Part shown: in pieces, positions 1 to 8,618 of the stretch
Layout of the letters: each line of letters opens with the position of its first letter
Position numbering within the stretch: the stretch's first letter is position 1
Assembly (NCBI GenBank): GCA_965262055.1
Contig: CBDHEI010000002.1
Coordinates: 3,286,001-3,350,000, forward strand
Origin: G958296245 sp965262055
GTDB lineage: Bacteria; Chloroflexota; Dehalococcoidia; Lucifugimonadales; G958296245
Length of the DNA stretch: 64,000 nucleotides
Reading direction: 5' to 3'
The notes under the pieces: generated by a model
Databases searched by the model: none
Told to the model about the DNA's origin: nothing
The model's input: the letters and a program-made list of their open reading frames with translations, nothing else
Position numbers and translations under genes: made by a program

Positions 1-460
1 TGAAGCTGAACCCATCGCGGTAACAGTCTACAACCGTGAGGCTGATACCGTCCACCGCCACGAATCCCTTCTGCACGACGTAGCGCAGCAGCTCCGGGCG
101 CAGCGCCACCCTGACCAGAAGGGCCGCGCCGTCGACGCGCACCGATTCGATCCTGCCTGTGCCGTCGACGTGGCCCTGCACGACGTGGCCGTCGAGGCGG
201 CCCGCCGCCGGCACGGGGCGCTCCAGGTTAACGCTGGAGCCTGCTTCCAGTGAGCCCAGGTTCGTACGGCGCAGCGTCTCGGGCACCACGTCCACGTCGA
301 AGCTGCGCTGGTCAAGGCGGGTGACGGTAAGGCAGACCCCATTGACGTTGATGCTCGCTCCGAGGCTGAGGTCTTCCATGACCTTGGAGGCGCGGACGGA
401 GATGCCACTGGGCGTGGCGGTCTCGACGCGGCCCATCTCTTCCACTATTCCGGTGAACAT
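1..460 (-). CDS. ribE: Riboflavin synthase alpha subunit, 3' end cut by window edge
   Basis: Riboflavin synthase converts two 6,7-dimethyl-8-ribityllumazines to riboflavin. The reading frame begins with ATG at 460 (N-terminus MFTGIVEEMGRVE, the family signature) behind a GGAGG box, and stays open to base 1, giving about 153 of the usual 200 or so residues. The first lumazine-binding barrel (GASINVNGVCLTV) and the start of the second (VDGISLTVV) can be read. It lies 13 bp downstream of ribD on the same strand, so dcd-ribD-ribE looks like one operon. The stop lies outside the window. Confidence 0.93.
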   Translation of the reverse strand, partial: MFTGIVEEMGRVETATPSGISVRASKVMEDLSLGASINVNGVCLTVTRLDQRSFDVDVVPETLRRTNLGSLEAGSSVNLERPVPAAGRLDGHVVQGHVDGTGRIESVRVDGAALLVRVALRPELLRYVVQKGFVAVDGISLTVVDCYRDGFSF

Positions 461-473
461 CCCATATCCTCCG

Positions 474-1553
474 TCAGCAGTAGCCGATGATGCAGGTGTC
501 GCGCCCGAAGCGGGCGACGCGCAGCTTCTCCAGCCGGAGGGCGTCGGACAGGCGCTCGACGCCCAGGCCTCCGACGGGGGAGGGGGCACCGTTACCGCCT
601 ATGATTACGGGGGCGACGAAGGCGACCACCTTGTCTACTAGGCCCAGATCGAACAGTGAGCCCAGCAGCGTGCCGCCTCCCTCGACCATCACACCGCATA
701 CGCCCCTGCTTCCGAGGCGGCGCAGGGTAGCATGGAGGTCGACACCTCCGTCGCTTCCTGGGACCTCTACCAACTCCGCGCCGGCGCCGGCGAGCCGGGC
801 GGCGGCCTCGGGGCCAGCCCGCGCTACCGCGATCAGCGTGTTTCCGGGCTCCCGCAGGAGTCTGGCTCCCGGCGGCGTCCTGGCCCGGCTGTCCACGATG
901 ACGCGCAGGGGCTGGCGCTCGTTGGGGTTTCCTTTCTCGTCCCTAGCCGTCAGAAGGGGGTCGTCCGCCAGTACGGTGTTAATGCCCGCCATGACGGCGT
1001 CTGACGCCGCCCTGAGGCGGTGCGTCTCCCACCTGGCGCGGTCGGTGGTTATCCACTTCGAGTCGCCGGTGCGGGTGGCGATCTTGCCGTCCAGGCTGAC
1101 GGCGAACTTCGCGGTCACGAACGGCATGCCGGTCGTGGCGTGCTTCAGGTAGGCCTCGATCATCCTCTCGGCGGCCCCCGCCTGTTCTCCGACGCGGACG
1201 CGGACGCCTGCCTCCTCGAGCCGTTCCAGGCCCAGGCCGGTCACGTTGGGGTTCGGGTCCCGCACCGCGGCGTGCAGCTCCGCTATGCCAGCGGCGATGA
1301 GCGCCTCGGTGCATGGCTTGGTGCGGCCGAAGTGGTTGCAGGGCTCCAAGGTGGTGTACATGCTTGCACCGGCAGCCATTTCGCCAGCCTCCCGCAGCGC
1401 GACGATCTCGGCGTGTTCGTGTCCGGGGGATTGGGTCCAGCCTCTGCCGACTACCTCGCCGTCTCTCACGATTACTGCGCCCACTGCTGGATTCGGGCTG
1501 ACGGAGCCAAGCGCGCGCCTGGCCAGCGAGAGGGCGAGGCGCATGTGGCTCAT
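474..1553 (-). CDS. ribD: Bifunctional diaminohydroxyphosphoribosylaminopyrimidine deaminase / 5-amino-6-(5-phosphoribosylamino)uracil reductase
   Basis: Performs the deaminase and reductase steps of riboflavin synthesis. The N-terminal zinc deaminase domain shows the HAEIVAL and EPCNHFGRTKPC zinc/catalytic motifs. The C-terminal reductase domain carries TAKFAVSLDGKIA, DSKWIT and VMVEGGGTLLGS. The frame is open upstream to 1757, but that part overlaps dcd and does not resemble RibD. ATG at 1553, one base after the dcd stop, gives 359 residues and the expected start MSHMRLALSLA, which points to translational coupling with dcd. Confidence 0.95.
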   Translation of the reverse strand: MSHMRLALSLARRALGSVSPNPAVGAVIVRDGEVVGRGWTQSPGHEHAEIVALREAGEMAAGASMYTTLEPCNHFGRTKPCTEALIAAGIAELHAAVRDPNPNVTGLGLERLEEAGVRVRVGEQAGAAERMIEAYLKHATTGMPFVTAKFAVSLDGKIATRTGDSKWITTDRARWETHRLRAASDAVMAGINTVLADDPLLTARDEKGNPNERQPLRVIVDSRARTPPGARLLREPGNTLIAVARAGPEAAARLAGAGAELVEVPGSDGGVDLHATLRRLGSRGVCGVMVEGGGTLLGSLFDLGLVDKVVAFVAPVIIGGNGAPSPVGGLGVERLSDALRLEKLRVARFGRDTCIIGYC

Positions 1554-1554
1554 A

Positions 1555-2376
1555 TCAGCTTGTCGGACTCGGCCTGGGTGGGGTGAGAAGGCTAGCCTGC
1601 GCAGAGGCGTAGCACTCGAGCCGGGTGGCTTCGAACAGCTTTTTCCTGTTCGCTGCGTTCGGACCGCCCCTACCGTAGCACCAGTTCTCCACCGTCTTTT
1701 TCGGTACCCCGAACTCGGCGGAGAATCTGGCGACGCTCCCTTCGTACTCACTCTCATCGAGCCATCTACGCAGATCGGTGGTCTCTTCGGCGTAGGGTTT
1801 GGGTGGTCGTCGGCCCTCGCGAAAGTCTAAGTGCGAACGGGAGGCCGTGGGACCCACCTGACCTTGGTACTTGCTGCCGAGGCTGCTGCTCCCGTATGGG
1901 CGCTCCGCGGGGGTGGTGAGACGGAGGAAGGATATCTGGCTGATCCTCATTCCGTAGTAGAGAGCGATGCGGGCGTTGGCGACGTTGCTGATCTCCAGAG
2001 TAAGCTGGCCCTTCCAGCCGGGGTCCACGTAGCCGGCGGTCGAATGGATCAGCAGGCCGAGCCTGCCCAGCGAACTCTTGCCTTCCAGGCGGGCGACGAT
2101 GTCGTCCGGCAACTCCACCGACTCCATGGTACTGGCCAGGATAAACTGGCCGGGCTCAAGTATGTAGGGCGCGGGATCGGGGATATGGGCCTCTCGTGTA
2201 AGGCCATCTAGGTCACCCCTGACATCTATGAAGGAGTAGTCTGGCTCCCATTCGAGAAGGTCCATATCGAGTCTCAGGTCCACGCTGGCCGGCTGTATGC
2301 ACCCGTCGCCGAGCGGGTCGATGACTATCCGCCCGCTGTCCAACTCTTCCCTGATGGTGCGGTCACTGAGGACCAT
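1555..2376 (-). CDS. dcd: dCTP deaminase with C-terminal HTH-like extension
   Basis: Residues 1-185 form a dCTP deaminase that supplies dUMP precursors. The core SSLGRLGLLIHSTAGYVDPG (101-120) and TLEISN, with the family's catalytic Glu at 129, are intact, as is the end-of-domain signature KYQGQVGPTASR (169-180). The usual protein stops near 190 residues. This one continues in frame to 273, and residues about 205-252 (FSAEFGVPKKTVENWCYG followed by NRKKLFEAT) read like a helix-turn-helix. The stop TGA lies one base before the ribD start. The function of the extension is unknown; DNA binding or autoregulation is inference only. Confidence 0.9.
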   Translation of the reverse strand: MVLSDRTIREELDSGRIVIDPLGDGCIQPASVDLRLDMDLLEWEPDYSFIDVRGDLDGLTREAHIPDPAPYILEPGQFILASTMESVELPDDIVARLEGKSSLGRLGLLIHSTAGYVDPGWKGQLTLEISNVANARIALYYGMRISQISFLRLTTPAERPYGSSSLGSKYQGQVGPTASRSHLDFREGRRPPKPYAEETTDLRRWLDESEYEGSVARFSAEFGVPKKTVENWCYGRGGPNAANRKKLFEATRLECYASAQASLLTPPRPSPTS

Positions 2377-2472
2377 GTCGCGTGGTTAGGCCCCCTGACT
2401 CTAGCGGTGGGCGAGATTGTAGCAGCCGCCACTTTGGGGGCGCAACGGAGAAATCTGCCAGCTGTGAGGGAG

Positions 2473-3024
2473 CTACTCGAATATGTCCCTGACGGCCATT
2501 TGCCATCCGGGCACGACTTCACCTACGCTCAGCACGTCCGACTCGGTCAATGCCACGACATCCGTAGGGGAGCAGTGTACCTTAACGGTCCGCCTGCGCG
2601 GGTCCACGACTATGACTGCGAGCGTTCCGGCGGCGAGCCAGTCCGCGACCTTCTCCTCCACCTCTGTGTAACGATCGGTCGGAGAAATCACTTCCACCGC
2701 AACGTCAGGAGGGCCAGGGAAAAACCCAGGCGCCTCTCTTGCTTCTTCGGCCCTGTCACGCCGGACGAAAGCCGCGTCAGGAGCGCGAACATGGTCGGGG
2801 TCGGACTCGAGCCTGAATCCCGTCTCCGCGGCGTAGGTCTTACCGAGCCCGTTTGCCTTCGCGTGCGTCCGGAGCGAGGCCCCTATGGACAAGGCGTATT
2901 CCCCGTGGATGTGTCCCGCAGGCGGCACCTTTCTCAGCTCCCCTCTGATTAGCTCATACCGGAAGCCATCGTCCGGCATGTTCAGGAGCTCTTCCGCCGT
3001 CACTGGCTGCGTTGTCGTAGTCAT
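2473..3024 (-). CDS. Uma2 family (DUF820) putative endonuclease
   Basis: A PD-(D/E)XK-type Uma2 protein, a family often present in many copies in Chloroflexota and cyanobacteria with no settled role. Family landmarks are RYELIRGELRKVPP near the N-terminus, APDAAFV, DVAVEVISPTDR and the lysine-containing EKVADWLAAGTLAVIVVDPR. The frame is open to 3060, but ATG at 3024 has a GGAG box eight bases upstream and gives the usual length of 183 residues. It is complete, unlike the second Uma2 gene near 32.3 kb. Confidence 0.85.
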   Translation of the reverse strand: MTTTTQPVTAEELLNMPDDGFRYELIRGELRKVPPAGHIHGEYALSIGASLRTHAKANGLGKTYAAETGFRLESDPDHVRAPDAAFVRRDRAEEAREAPGFFPGPPDVAVEVISPTDRYTEVEEKVADWLAAGTLAVIVVDPRRRTVKVHCSPTDVVALTESDVLSVGEVVPGWQMAVRDIFE

Positions 3025-3115
3025 GGAATCGGCTCCAGCTGACAAGTCAGGCAGAATCAATCCTATCCGTCTCCAACGGCTATGTGAAGCCTTTGCACCC
3101 TTCAGGTTAAGGAAG

Positions 3116-3189
3116 TGAGCCGGCTGGGATTCGAACCCAGGACACTCGGATTAAAAGTCCGATGCTCTACCAGACTGAGCTACCGGCCC
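3116..3189 (-). tRNA. tRNA-Lys (anticodon TTT)
   Basis: The minus strand folds as a complete cloverleaf: acceptor stem GGGCCGG/CCGGCTC with one G-U pair, anticodon stem TCGGA/TCCGA enclosing loop CTTTTAA (anticodon TTT), and a TTCGAAT T-loop. The discriminator base is A. No CCA is encoded. It sits between the Uma2 gene and the small lepB operon. Confidence 0.96.
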
Positions 3190-3248
3190 ACGGTATCAGG
3201 CGGCCTTTGGGTGAATGCCCAGCGTCGGGCAAGGATGGCTGCCTCAAC

Positions 3249-3575
3249 TTAGGAGGCGGCCTCCTCGACTTGGACGGCGGTGCCGTAGGCGACCATCTCG
3301 GCGGCGCCTCCCATGATCATCGAGGTTACGAACCTCGTTGCGACGATGGCGTTGGCGCCCATCGCCTCGGCACCCTCGACCATTCTGGACACGGCCTCTT
3401 CCCGCGACTCCGCCATCAGCTTGGTATACTCAGGGACCTCGCCGCCTACAAGGTTGCGAATGGCGGCGGTGATGTCCTTCCCGATATGGCGCGCCCTGAC
3501 CGAGTTGCCGCGCACCAGCCCTAGTGTCTTGACGGTGCGCTTTCCGTCGATTGAATCAGTGGTGGCGATTATCAA
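3249..3575 (-). CDS. YbjQ/UPF0145 family protein
   Basis: A 108-residue protein of the YbjQ family (PF01906, described as putative heavy-metal binding), which forms small oligomeric cytoplasmic proteins of unclear role. Typical features are the start IIATTDSIDGKR, the middle EYTKLMAESREEAVSRM and the conserved GANAIVATRF. Translation probably starts at TTG 3575 behind GAGGAGG. The TTGA shared with the stop of the upstream membrane-protein gene indicates coupling. Confidence 0.88.
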   Translation of the reverse strand: MIIATTDSIDGKRTVKTLGLVRGNSVRARHIGKDITAAIRNLVGGEVPEYTKLMAESREEAVSRMVEGAEAMGANAIVATRFVTSMIMGGAAEMVAYGTAVQVEEAAS

Positions 3576-3805
3576 TAGTCTACCTCCTCGAATGTCTCAT
3601 CCTTGCGGCGGCGCAGACGGTCCACCAGGACTGCCACGACGACGAATACCAGGCCCACCGCCGCCGCCGGGAGCGCTATGCGTATGAGCAGAGGGACATC
3701 CTCGGCTCCCGCCAGAGCGGCGAACGCCTCGTACAGCCCATAGCCTACCAGAGCGCCGAGGCCCGCCACGATGAGGACGATGCCGGCCTTCTCGATCAGC
3801 TTCAT
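3572..3805 (-). CDS. Small two-helix membrane protein
   Basis: A 77-residue protein with two hydrophobic segments (about residues 6-30 and 40-62), then a basic cluster RLRRRK and an acidic tail. No family is recognised. A GGAGG box nine bases before ATG 3805 and the 4-base overlap with the ybjQ-like gene support it as real. It lies between lepB and ybjQ on one strand, so all three may be co-transcribed. Confidence 0.7.
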   Translation of the reverse strand: MKLIEKAGIVLIVAGLGALVGYGLYEAFAALAGAEDVPLLIRIALPAAAVGLVFVVVAVLVDRLRRRKDETFEEVDY

Positions 3806-3888
3806 TGCCTATGACCTCCGCTCACGGGCTACGCTCCCGCTCCGCGCGGCCCGACGGCAGGGGGCGCGCACCGGGAAGTCTCGCCGCG

Positions 3889-4476
3889 TCATCTCCAAGG
3901 CGACGCCCAAAGCACATGCAAGCGGCTGATGGGCCAGAAGCCTGCCCAGGCCTTGCCGACGATGTTCTCGGCGGGCACCGTGCCCCAGTCCCGTGAGTCG
4001 TTGCTATTGCCCCTATTGTCGCCGAGCACGAAGTAGGCGTCCTTCGGCACGGTCTTGGGCGTCATGCTCCTGCGGTCCAGCCGGGCGAGGTCGTCCTGTA
4101 TTGGAACGCCGTCGACGAACACCTCTCCCCGCTTAATCTCCACGACGTCGCCGGGCTCTCCGACGACACGCTTCACGAACTCGCGCGACTCGTCCCTCGG
4201 GAACTTGAAGATGATAACGTCGCCGGCCTTGGGAACGTTAAAGGGGTAAGCCGGGCTGTCGGACTCGATGCTGACGAACGGGATGAGGCTGGCAATCCTT
4301 TGGGGCTCCAGACGCAGGTAGGACAGCTTGTTGACAATGATGTACTCACCCTCCTCGAGGGTCGGCTGCATGCTGGCGCCCTCGACCCGGAACGGCTGCA
4401 CAGTCGTGTGGAGCACCAGGAAAAGGGCGAGTGAAAGTATGACCGTTTCAAATAGCTCTCTGAGGAAGGCGCGCAT
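3889..4476 (-). CDS. lepB: Signal peptidase I
   Basis: Membrane serine peptidase that removes Sec/Tat signal peptides. Residues 10-25 form the N-terminal membrane anchor. Catalytic Ser35 lies in GASMQPTL and catalytic Lys102 in FVKRVVGEPGD. The C-terminal box VLGDNRGNSNDSRDWG is present. At 195 residues it has the usual length for a single-anchor type I enzyme. It heads a small minus-strand operon. A second S26 protein at 12.5 kb lacks the anchor. Confidence 0.95.
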   Translation of the reverse strand: MRAFLRELFETVILSLALFLVLHTTVQPFRVEGASMQPTLEEGEYIIVNKLSYLRLEPQRIASLIPFVSIESDSPAYPFNVPKAGDVIIFKFPRDESREFVKRVVGEPGDVVEIKRGEVFVDGVPIQDDLARLDRRSMTPKTVPKDAYFVLGDNRGNSNDSRDWGTVPAENIVGKAWAGFWPISRLHVLWASPWR

Positions 4477-4535
4477 GTTACTTGACCTACATTATAGCGC
4501 GGCTCCTATGAGCCGCACCCTCAGGAGGCCGTGCC

Positions 4536-4991
4536 ATGGCCCATGACCGGAGCGGAATCGCGACTATCGATGGCGCCGAGGAGCAGCGCGTCGAGGTGCG
4601 GAAGCCTGGGTACGTGTGGGCGGCAACCGTTGCCGCCGCCGTAGTCGCAGCGCTGTTACTGGTGGCGCTCGCCGCAGCCGAAGCGGTAGACTTTCTGAGA
4701 AGGGGCGAGCGCCAAGACCAAACGGCGCTAGCGCTCCAAGGCGAGTCGGCGTCCATTTCCTCGAACTCTCTCGACACGTTCATTGAAGGCGGGCTAGTCG
4801 TGGATGGGGAAGGCGGGGCGCCGGGGGCGGATGGGCGCGGAGCAGACGCCGCCGGCGCGCTGGCAAAGCTTCTGGTCACGGCCGTCGCGTTGGTGGTGCT
4901 GCTGTTTGCCGCTGTGGGTCTGGCGGTGCTGCTGTTCACCGCAGCCCTGTGGGCCGCAATGCGGGGCCGGCGGCCTGTCACGAGACGATAA
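4536..4991 (+). CDS. Hypothetical two-TM membrane protein
   Basis: A 151-residue protein starting at ATG 4536 behind a good AGGAGG box. Two Ala/Val/Leu-rich membrane helices (about residues 27-50 and 111-138) flank a polar, Gly/Asp-rich middle. The last residues are basic (RGRRPVTRR), suggesting a cytoplasmic C-terminus. No family is recognised. An overlapping minus-strand frame is rich in Ala/Ser/Thr/Pro and looks like a shadow. Confidence 0.6.
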   Translation: MAHDRSGIATIDGAEEQRVEVRKPGYVWAATVAAAVVAALLLVALAAAEAVDFLRRGERQDQTALALQGESASISSNSLDTFIEGGLVVDGEGGAPGADGRGADAAGALAKLLVTAVALVVLLFAAVGLAVLLFTAALWAAMRGRRPVTRR

Positions 4992-5189
4992 CTTGGCTAT
5001 GGCTGGAGTGTGTCCCTACGGCGCCGTCACCCGCAAACATGGCTGGAAATCAACCACAGATGCCGGCGTAGGGACCCAGTCTGGCAAAGGTCGAGGAGGT
5101 CGAAACGCCTCCCTGGAGACGTCACGATAGCAGTGCTGTCGTGTAAGATGCGCGGCGAAGGATAGGGAACGTAGGGAGAGAGAATAGTG

Positions 5190-6050
5190 ATGGACGCCAA
5201 GCCCAACATCGGCATAGACCTAGACCGGGCAAAGCTCGAGTTGAATCAGTACGGCTTTACCTTGCTTCCCAACCTGCTCGCTCGCGACGCAGCCTTGGAG
5301 ATGGCGGAGAAGCTGATTTGCCTCGAACGTCTGCGAGAGGAAGGGGAGCATCCCCACCAGCACCTAACATCACTGTTCAACCATCTCGATTCAGAGGAAT
5401 ACGAGATGTTCCTGCCACTGATCACCAATCCCATTGTGCTCAGTCTGGCCGAAGAAACACTGGGGGATGGCCTTCAGCTAATCGGGTCCGATGTGAAATG
5501 GACGAGACCGGACACCGCGGCGAGCGGCCTCCACGCCGACGTACCTATGGGTTGGTTCGCCGAACAGAGTCTGCCAGTTCCAGAGAATATCTGCTTTATC
5601 GTTCAGTGCAATTGGATGCTGACGGACTTCACCCTGGAGAATGGCGCGACAGAGCTGTTGCCGCAGAGCCACCGGTTTGAGATTCCGAACATGTGGCCCG
5701 ACGAGGACGGCAATCTGCGATTCATGAACGACCGGGTACGACAGCTCCGAGCGGAGATCGAGGAGGGTGACCCGAACGGCAGGCTAGCTGCGGCGGAAGG
5801 CTCCGCGGGCTCCGCGGTCGTCTTCCAGGGCGCGATGTGGCACCGGGCCGGCGCCAACGTCACCACCGACGAGAACAGGGTGGGAGTCCTTACGCCATAC
5901 CACGCCAGATGGGTCGAGCCCGGCTACGGTCTTGGGCTCAAGGACAGCCTGCTCAGGCGCGAGGTACGGGAAGGACTTCCGGCTCAGGTCCAGCGCATGA
6001 GCACGCACGTCGTCGAAGATTACCCTGAAGACGGAGACTATCCTAGGTAG
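5190..6050 (+). CDS. Phytanoyl-CoA dioxygenase (PhyH) family protein
   Basis: Fe(II)/2-oxoglutarate-dependent oxygenase of the PhyH family, expected to hydroxylate a small organic substrate. The iron ligands are readable: His115 and Asp117 in GLHADVP and His218 in MWHRAGAN, with Arg230 as the likely 2-oxoglutarate anchor in ENRVGVLTPYHARW. At 286 residues it has the usual length. ATG 5190 follows a purine-rich AGGGAGAGA; a GTG directly before it is the alternative. PhyH paralogues are abundant in SAR202-type genomes. Substrate unknown. Confidence 0.85.
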   Translation: MDAKPNIGIDLDRAKLELNQYGFTLLPNLLARDAALEMAEKLICLERLREEGEHPHQHLTSLFNHLDSEEYEMFLPLITNPIVLSLAEETLGDGLQLIGSDVKWTRPDTAASGLHADVPMGWFAEQSLPVPENICFIVQCNWMLTDFTLENGATELLPQSHRFEIPNMWPDEDGNLRFMNDRVRQLRAEIEEGDPNGRLAAAEGSAGSAVVFQGAMWHRAGANVTTDENRVGVLTPYHARWVEPGYGLGLKDSLLRREVREGLPAQVQRMSTHVVEDYPEDGDYPR

Positions 6051-6161
6051 AACGCGGCAAGACTGGGCTTGCAGATCTGCAGCTTGCACAGTACGCAACG
6101 AAAACGGTGGTGGCGGGGCTTCACGTTCACGACTCCGGCCCGCCTGTAATGGTGTCAAGAC

Positions 6162-6186
6162 TTCCCGTCTCGTTACGAGACGGGAG
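6162..6186 (+). promoter_or_regulatory. Perfect hairpin ahead of SIMPL lipoprotein gene
   Basis: TCCCGTCTCG, a TTA loop and CGAGACGGGA form a 10-bp perfect stem that ends 24 bases before the ATG at 6210. No T-run follows, so it may be a leader or mRNA-stability structure rather than a terminator. Confidence 0.45.
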
Positions 6187-6209
6187 CTTCAGAAACGGAG
6201 GTTAGGTAG

Positions 6210-7070
6210 ATGAGAAGAATCTTTGGTCTATTGGCTGTGCTGGCCGCCTCAACTGCGATTACCCTGGCTGTCGCCTGCGGCGGAGACTCCCGCGCCGACG
6301 TGGATGAGACGTCATCGGCAGCCACTAGTGCCGCCGTTGTGGAGGCGTTGACAGCCGTCAGTGCCGCTACGGCCCAGATGTCCAGCTCGATGGCCCAGGC
6401 ACAGCCCGCGGGCGGCCAGACGGGCATCCTGGTGAGCGGTGAGGGTCGCGTCAGCGTGGAGCCGGACCTGGCTATCGTCAACATAGGTGTCGAGGCGCAG
6501 GCGGAGACGGTCGCAGAGGCGAGGGCCGACGCAGCGGGAGCGATGTCCAGCGTCGTCGCAGCGGTCAAGGGCCGAGGCCTTTCGGACGCCGACATCCAGA
6601 CGACTTCGTTCAACATATGGCCGCAGTACCAGTACGAGGAGATCGAACGGGACGGCCGGCGCGTGAACAGGCAAGTGCTCGTTGGCTACACCGTGAGCAA
6701 CTCAGCCGCGATAAAGGTGCGAGACCTGGGCACTATAGGCCCGATCATCGACGAGGTGGCGGAGGCTGGCGGCGACTTTACCAGGATCAACGGCGTCAGC
6801 TTCACGGTTGAGGACACGAAGCCCTTCATGGATGACCTCCGCGAAGCGGCATTCGAGGAGGCGGAGGCGAAAGCCTCGCAGCTTGCGAACCTGGCCGGGG
6901 TCGAACTGGGACAGGCGATGTTCATTAGCGAGGGAGTGGCGACGCCGGACGCCGTACCCTCGGACCTTGCGTTTCGCGCGGTGGCAATGGAGTCGAGGGC
7001 GACACCCATCAGCGCCGGAGAGACGGAGCTGAGTCTAACGATCAGCGCGCTGTTCGATATCGGGAACTAG
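6210..7070 (+). CDS. SIMPL (DUF541) domain lipoprotein
   Basis: An envelope protein of the SIMPL/DUF541 family. A lipoprotein signal (hydrophobic 4-21, then LAVACGG with Cys23) is followed by a low-complexity Ala/Ser-rich linker to about residue 70 and then the SIMPL domain, starting ILVSGEGRVSVEPDLAIVNIGVEAQA and containing DIQTTSFNIWPQYQYE. ATG follows GGAGGTTAGGTAG. The general role of the family is uncertain (linked to outer-surface and oxidative stress in other bacteria). Confidence 0.88.
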   Translation: MRRIFGLLAVLAASTAITLAVACGGDSRADVDETSSAATSAAVVEALTAVSAATAQMSSSMAQAQPAGGQTGILVSGEGRVSVEPDLAIVNIGVEAQAETVAEARADAAGAMSSVVAAVKGRGLSDADIQTTSFNIWPQYQYEEIERDGRRVNRQVLVGYTVSNSAAIKVRDLGTIGPIIDEVAEAGGDFTRINGVSFTVEDTKPFMDDLREAAFEEAEAKASQLANLAGVELGQAMFISEGVATPDAVPSDLAFRAVAMESRATPISAGETELSLTISALFDIGN

Positions 7071-7086
7071 CCGAAGCGGCGGGAGC

Positions 7087-8586
7087 TCAGTAAGGGTCTT
7101 CGACCTGCACGGCGGCGGATGCAGGGGACGGATAGGGCCAAATCCAGCCCTCCCTGGCCTCGTGCTCGTCGCCTGACATCGAGTAGGGCATGGGCAGACG
7201 GTCGTGCATGGAGAAGGCCATGGAGGGCATGAGCTCCCGCGTGAGCGCCGCGTCCAAGCGGCGGTAGGCCGTGTTGACCTCTGCGCCGGGCGAGGCGAGC
7301 AGGTTCTCTTGCTCGCGGGGGTCGGCGCGGAGGTCGAAGAGGTGAGCCTCTCCGGATCCGTCGTGCCCGCTGTACTTGGCCAGCTTGTAGCGTCCGTCGA
7401 AGGCCATCCACGACTGAGTGAGGTAACCAAAGAGATGGTCGCGCGGCGATGGGCCCTCCAGGCCCAGGGCCGGCAGGGGCTGCGCGTCCATGTAGTCGGG
7501 TAGGGCGCAGCCGGCCAGCGCGAGCATCGTGGCGGTTACGTCCCGCAACTCGACCAGGTCCTGGCAGGCGGCGCCCTGTGTCCTGCCCGGGGCGCGCACC
7601 AGCAGCGGGATGTGAGCCGCGGATTCGTAGAACGTCGCCTTCCCCTCGATTCCGTGGTCGCCCAGGTGATCGCCGTGGTCGGTCGCGAAGACTATCACCG
7701 TATTGTCCAGCAGACCGTTGCGCCGCAGCGCGTCGCTTATCTCTCCAACCTCGTGGTCGATCTGTTTTACCAGACCGGCGTAGTGGGCCCTCACGTCCAG
7801 CATCTCGTCCTCGGTGTAGGTCGTCAGATCCATGCCCATGCCCGCGCGTGAGCGGACCCTGGCCGCGCGCAGCGTGTCGCCGTGGGAAGCCGACGCCGGT
7901 ATGGGGGCCGGCATATCCTGCGCTCGGTAGGTGTGCGGGAAGTCATCCGCGGGGTCGTACGGATCGTGGGGGCCAGGAAACCCGACCATCAGCGCGAATG
8001 GACCGTCGTTGCCGTGGGCGTCGATGAAGCGCCGGGTCTCGCGCCCGGTGTACCTGTCCCAAGAGTGCTCCCATGGCACGTCCGTGTGGGCGACGCCCTT
8101 GCGTTCCAGGTACTCCCCGTACTCCTGCCAACGCAGCTTCCTGAGCCCATGGTCCTTCAGGTAGTGGTAGTAGTCGTCGCGAATGAGGGACCAGAGCTTG
8201 TCCTCGCAGACGACGCGGTACTGGAAACCGTGCCGGGCGTCCCAGGGGTAGAAGTGCATCTTGCCGACTGCAGCGGTGTAGTAGCCGGAGGCGGCGAGTA
8301 TCTGAGGCCAGGTGCGGATGCCGGCGCGCGCGTAGTCAGGTCTCAGAGCGTGTAGGTTGTCGGTGACGCCGTTGCGGACGGCGTTCATGCCCGTGAGCAG
8401 TGCCGTCCGGGCAGGCACGCAGAGGGGCGACGCGGAGTAGGCGTTGTCGTAGCGGACGCCGTTCTCGGCGATCCAGTCTATGTTTGGGGTGTCGATAAAG
8501 GTTGCGCCGTAGCATGACAGGAAGTCCCGGCGCAGCTGGTCCGGGAAGAGGAACAGGAAGTTGTGCGCTGTCTGGCTGCTCAACAA
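7087..8586 (-). CDS. Sulfatase (formylglycine-dependent, Cys type)
   Basis: A 499-residue member of the alkaline phosphatase/sulfatase superfamily that hydrolyses sulfate esters. Cys56 in SPLCVPARTALLTG is the residue oxidised to formylglycine. Metal-ligand regions FPDQLRRD (residues 15-21) and VFATDHGDHLGDHG are present, as is GKMHF. TTG 8586 with an upstream AAGGGA is the likely start. There is no signal peptide, so it is probably cytoplasmic. It belongs to a cluster of catabolic-looking accessory genes; the substrate cannot be told. Confidence 0.9.
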   Translation of the reverse strand: MLSSQTAHNFLFLFPDQLRRDFLSCYGATFIDTPNIDWIAENGVRYDNAYSASPLCVPARTALLTGMNAVRNGVTDNLHALRPDYARAGIRTWPQILAASGYYTAAVGKMHFYPWDARHGFQYRVVCEDKLWSLIRDDYYHYLKDHGLRKLRWQEYGEYLERKGVAHTDVPWEHSWDRYTGRETRRFIDAHGNDGPFALMVGFPGPHDPYDPADDFPHTYRAQDMPAPIPASASHGDTLRAARVRSRAGMGMDLTTYTEDEMLDVRAHYAGLVKQIDHEVGEISDALRRNGLLDNTVIVFATDHGDHLGDHGIEGKATFYESAAHIPLLVRAPGRTQGAACQDLVELRDVTATMLALAGCALPDYMDAQPLPALGLEGPSPRDHLFGYLTQSWMAFDGRYKLAKYSGHDGSGEAHLFDLRADPREQENLLASPGAEVNTAYRRLDAALTRELMPSMAFSMHDRLPMPYSMSGDEHEAREGWIWPYPSPASAAVQVEDPY

Positions 8587-8618
8587 GCGGTCCCTTTATG
8601 TCACGAGCAATAGAACAC

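Noticed and set aside
474..1757. RibD reading frame open to 1757
   Set aside because: Upstream of 1553 the frame overlaps dcd and has no RibD residues; ATG 1553 directly after the dcd stop gives the family start.
4487..4981. Minus-strand open frame opposite the two-TM gene
   Set aside because: Composition rich in Ala/Ser/Thr/Pro and no ribosome site; the plus-strand frame has clear membrane helices and AGGAGG.
4998..5080. GTCCCTACG/CGTAGGGAC inverted repeat before the PhyH gene
   Set aside because: A short stem with a loop of about 50 bases; too little to support a function.
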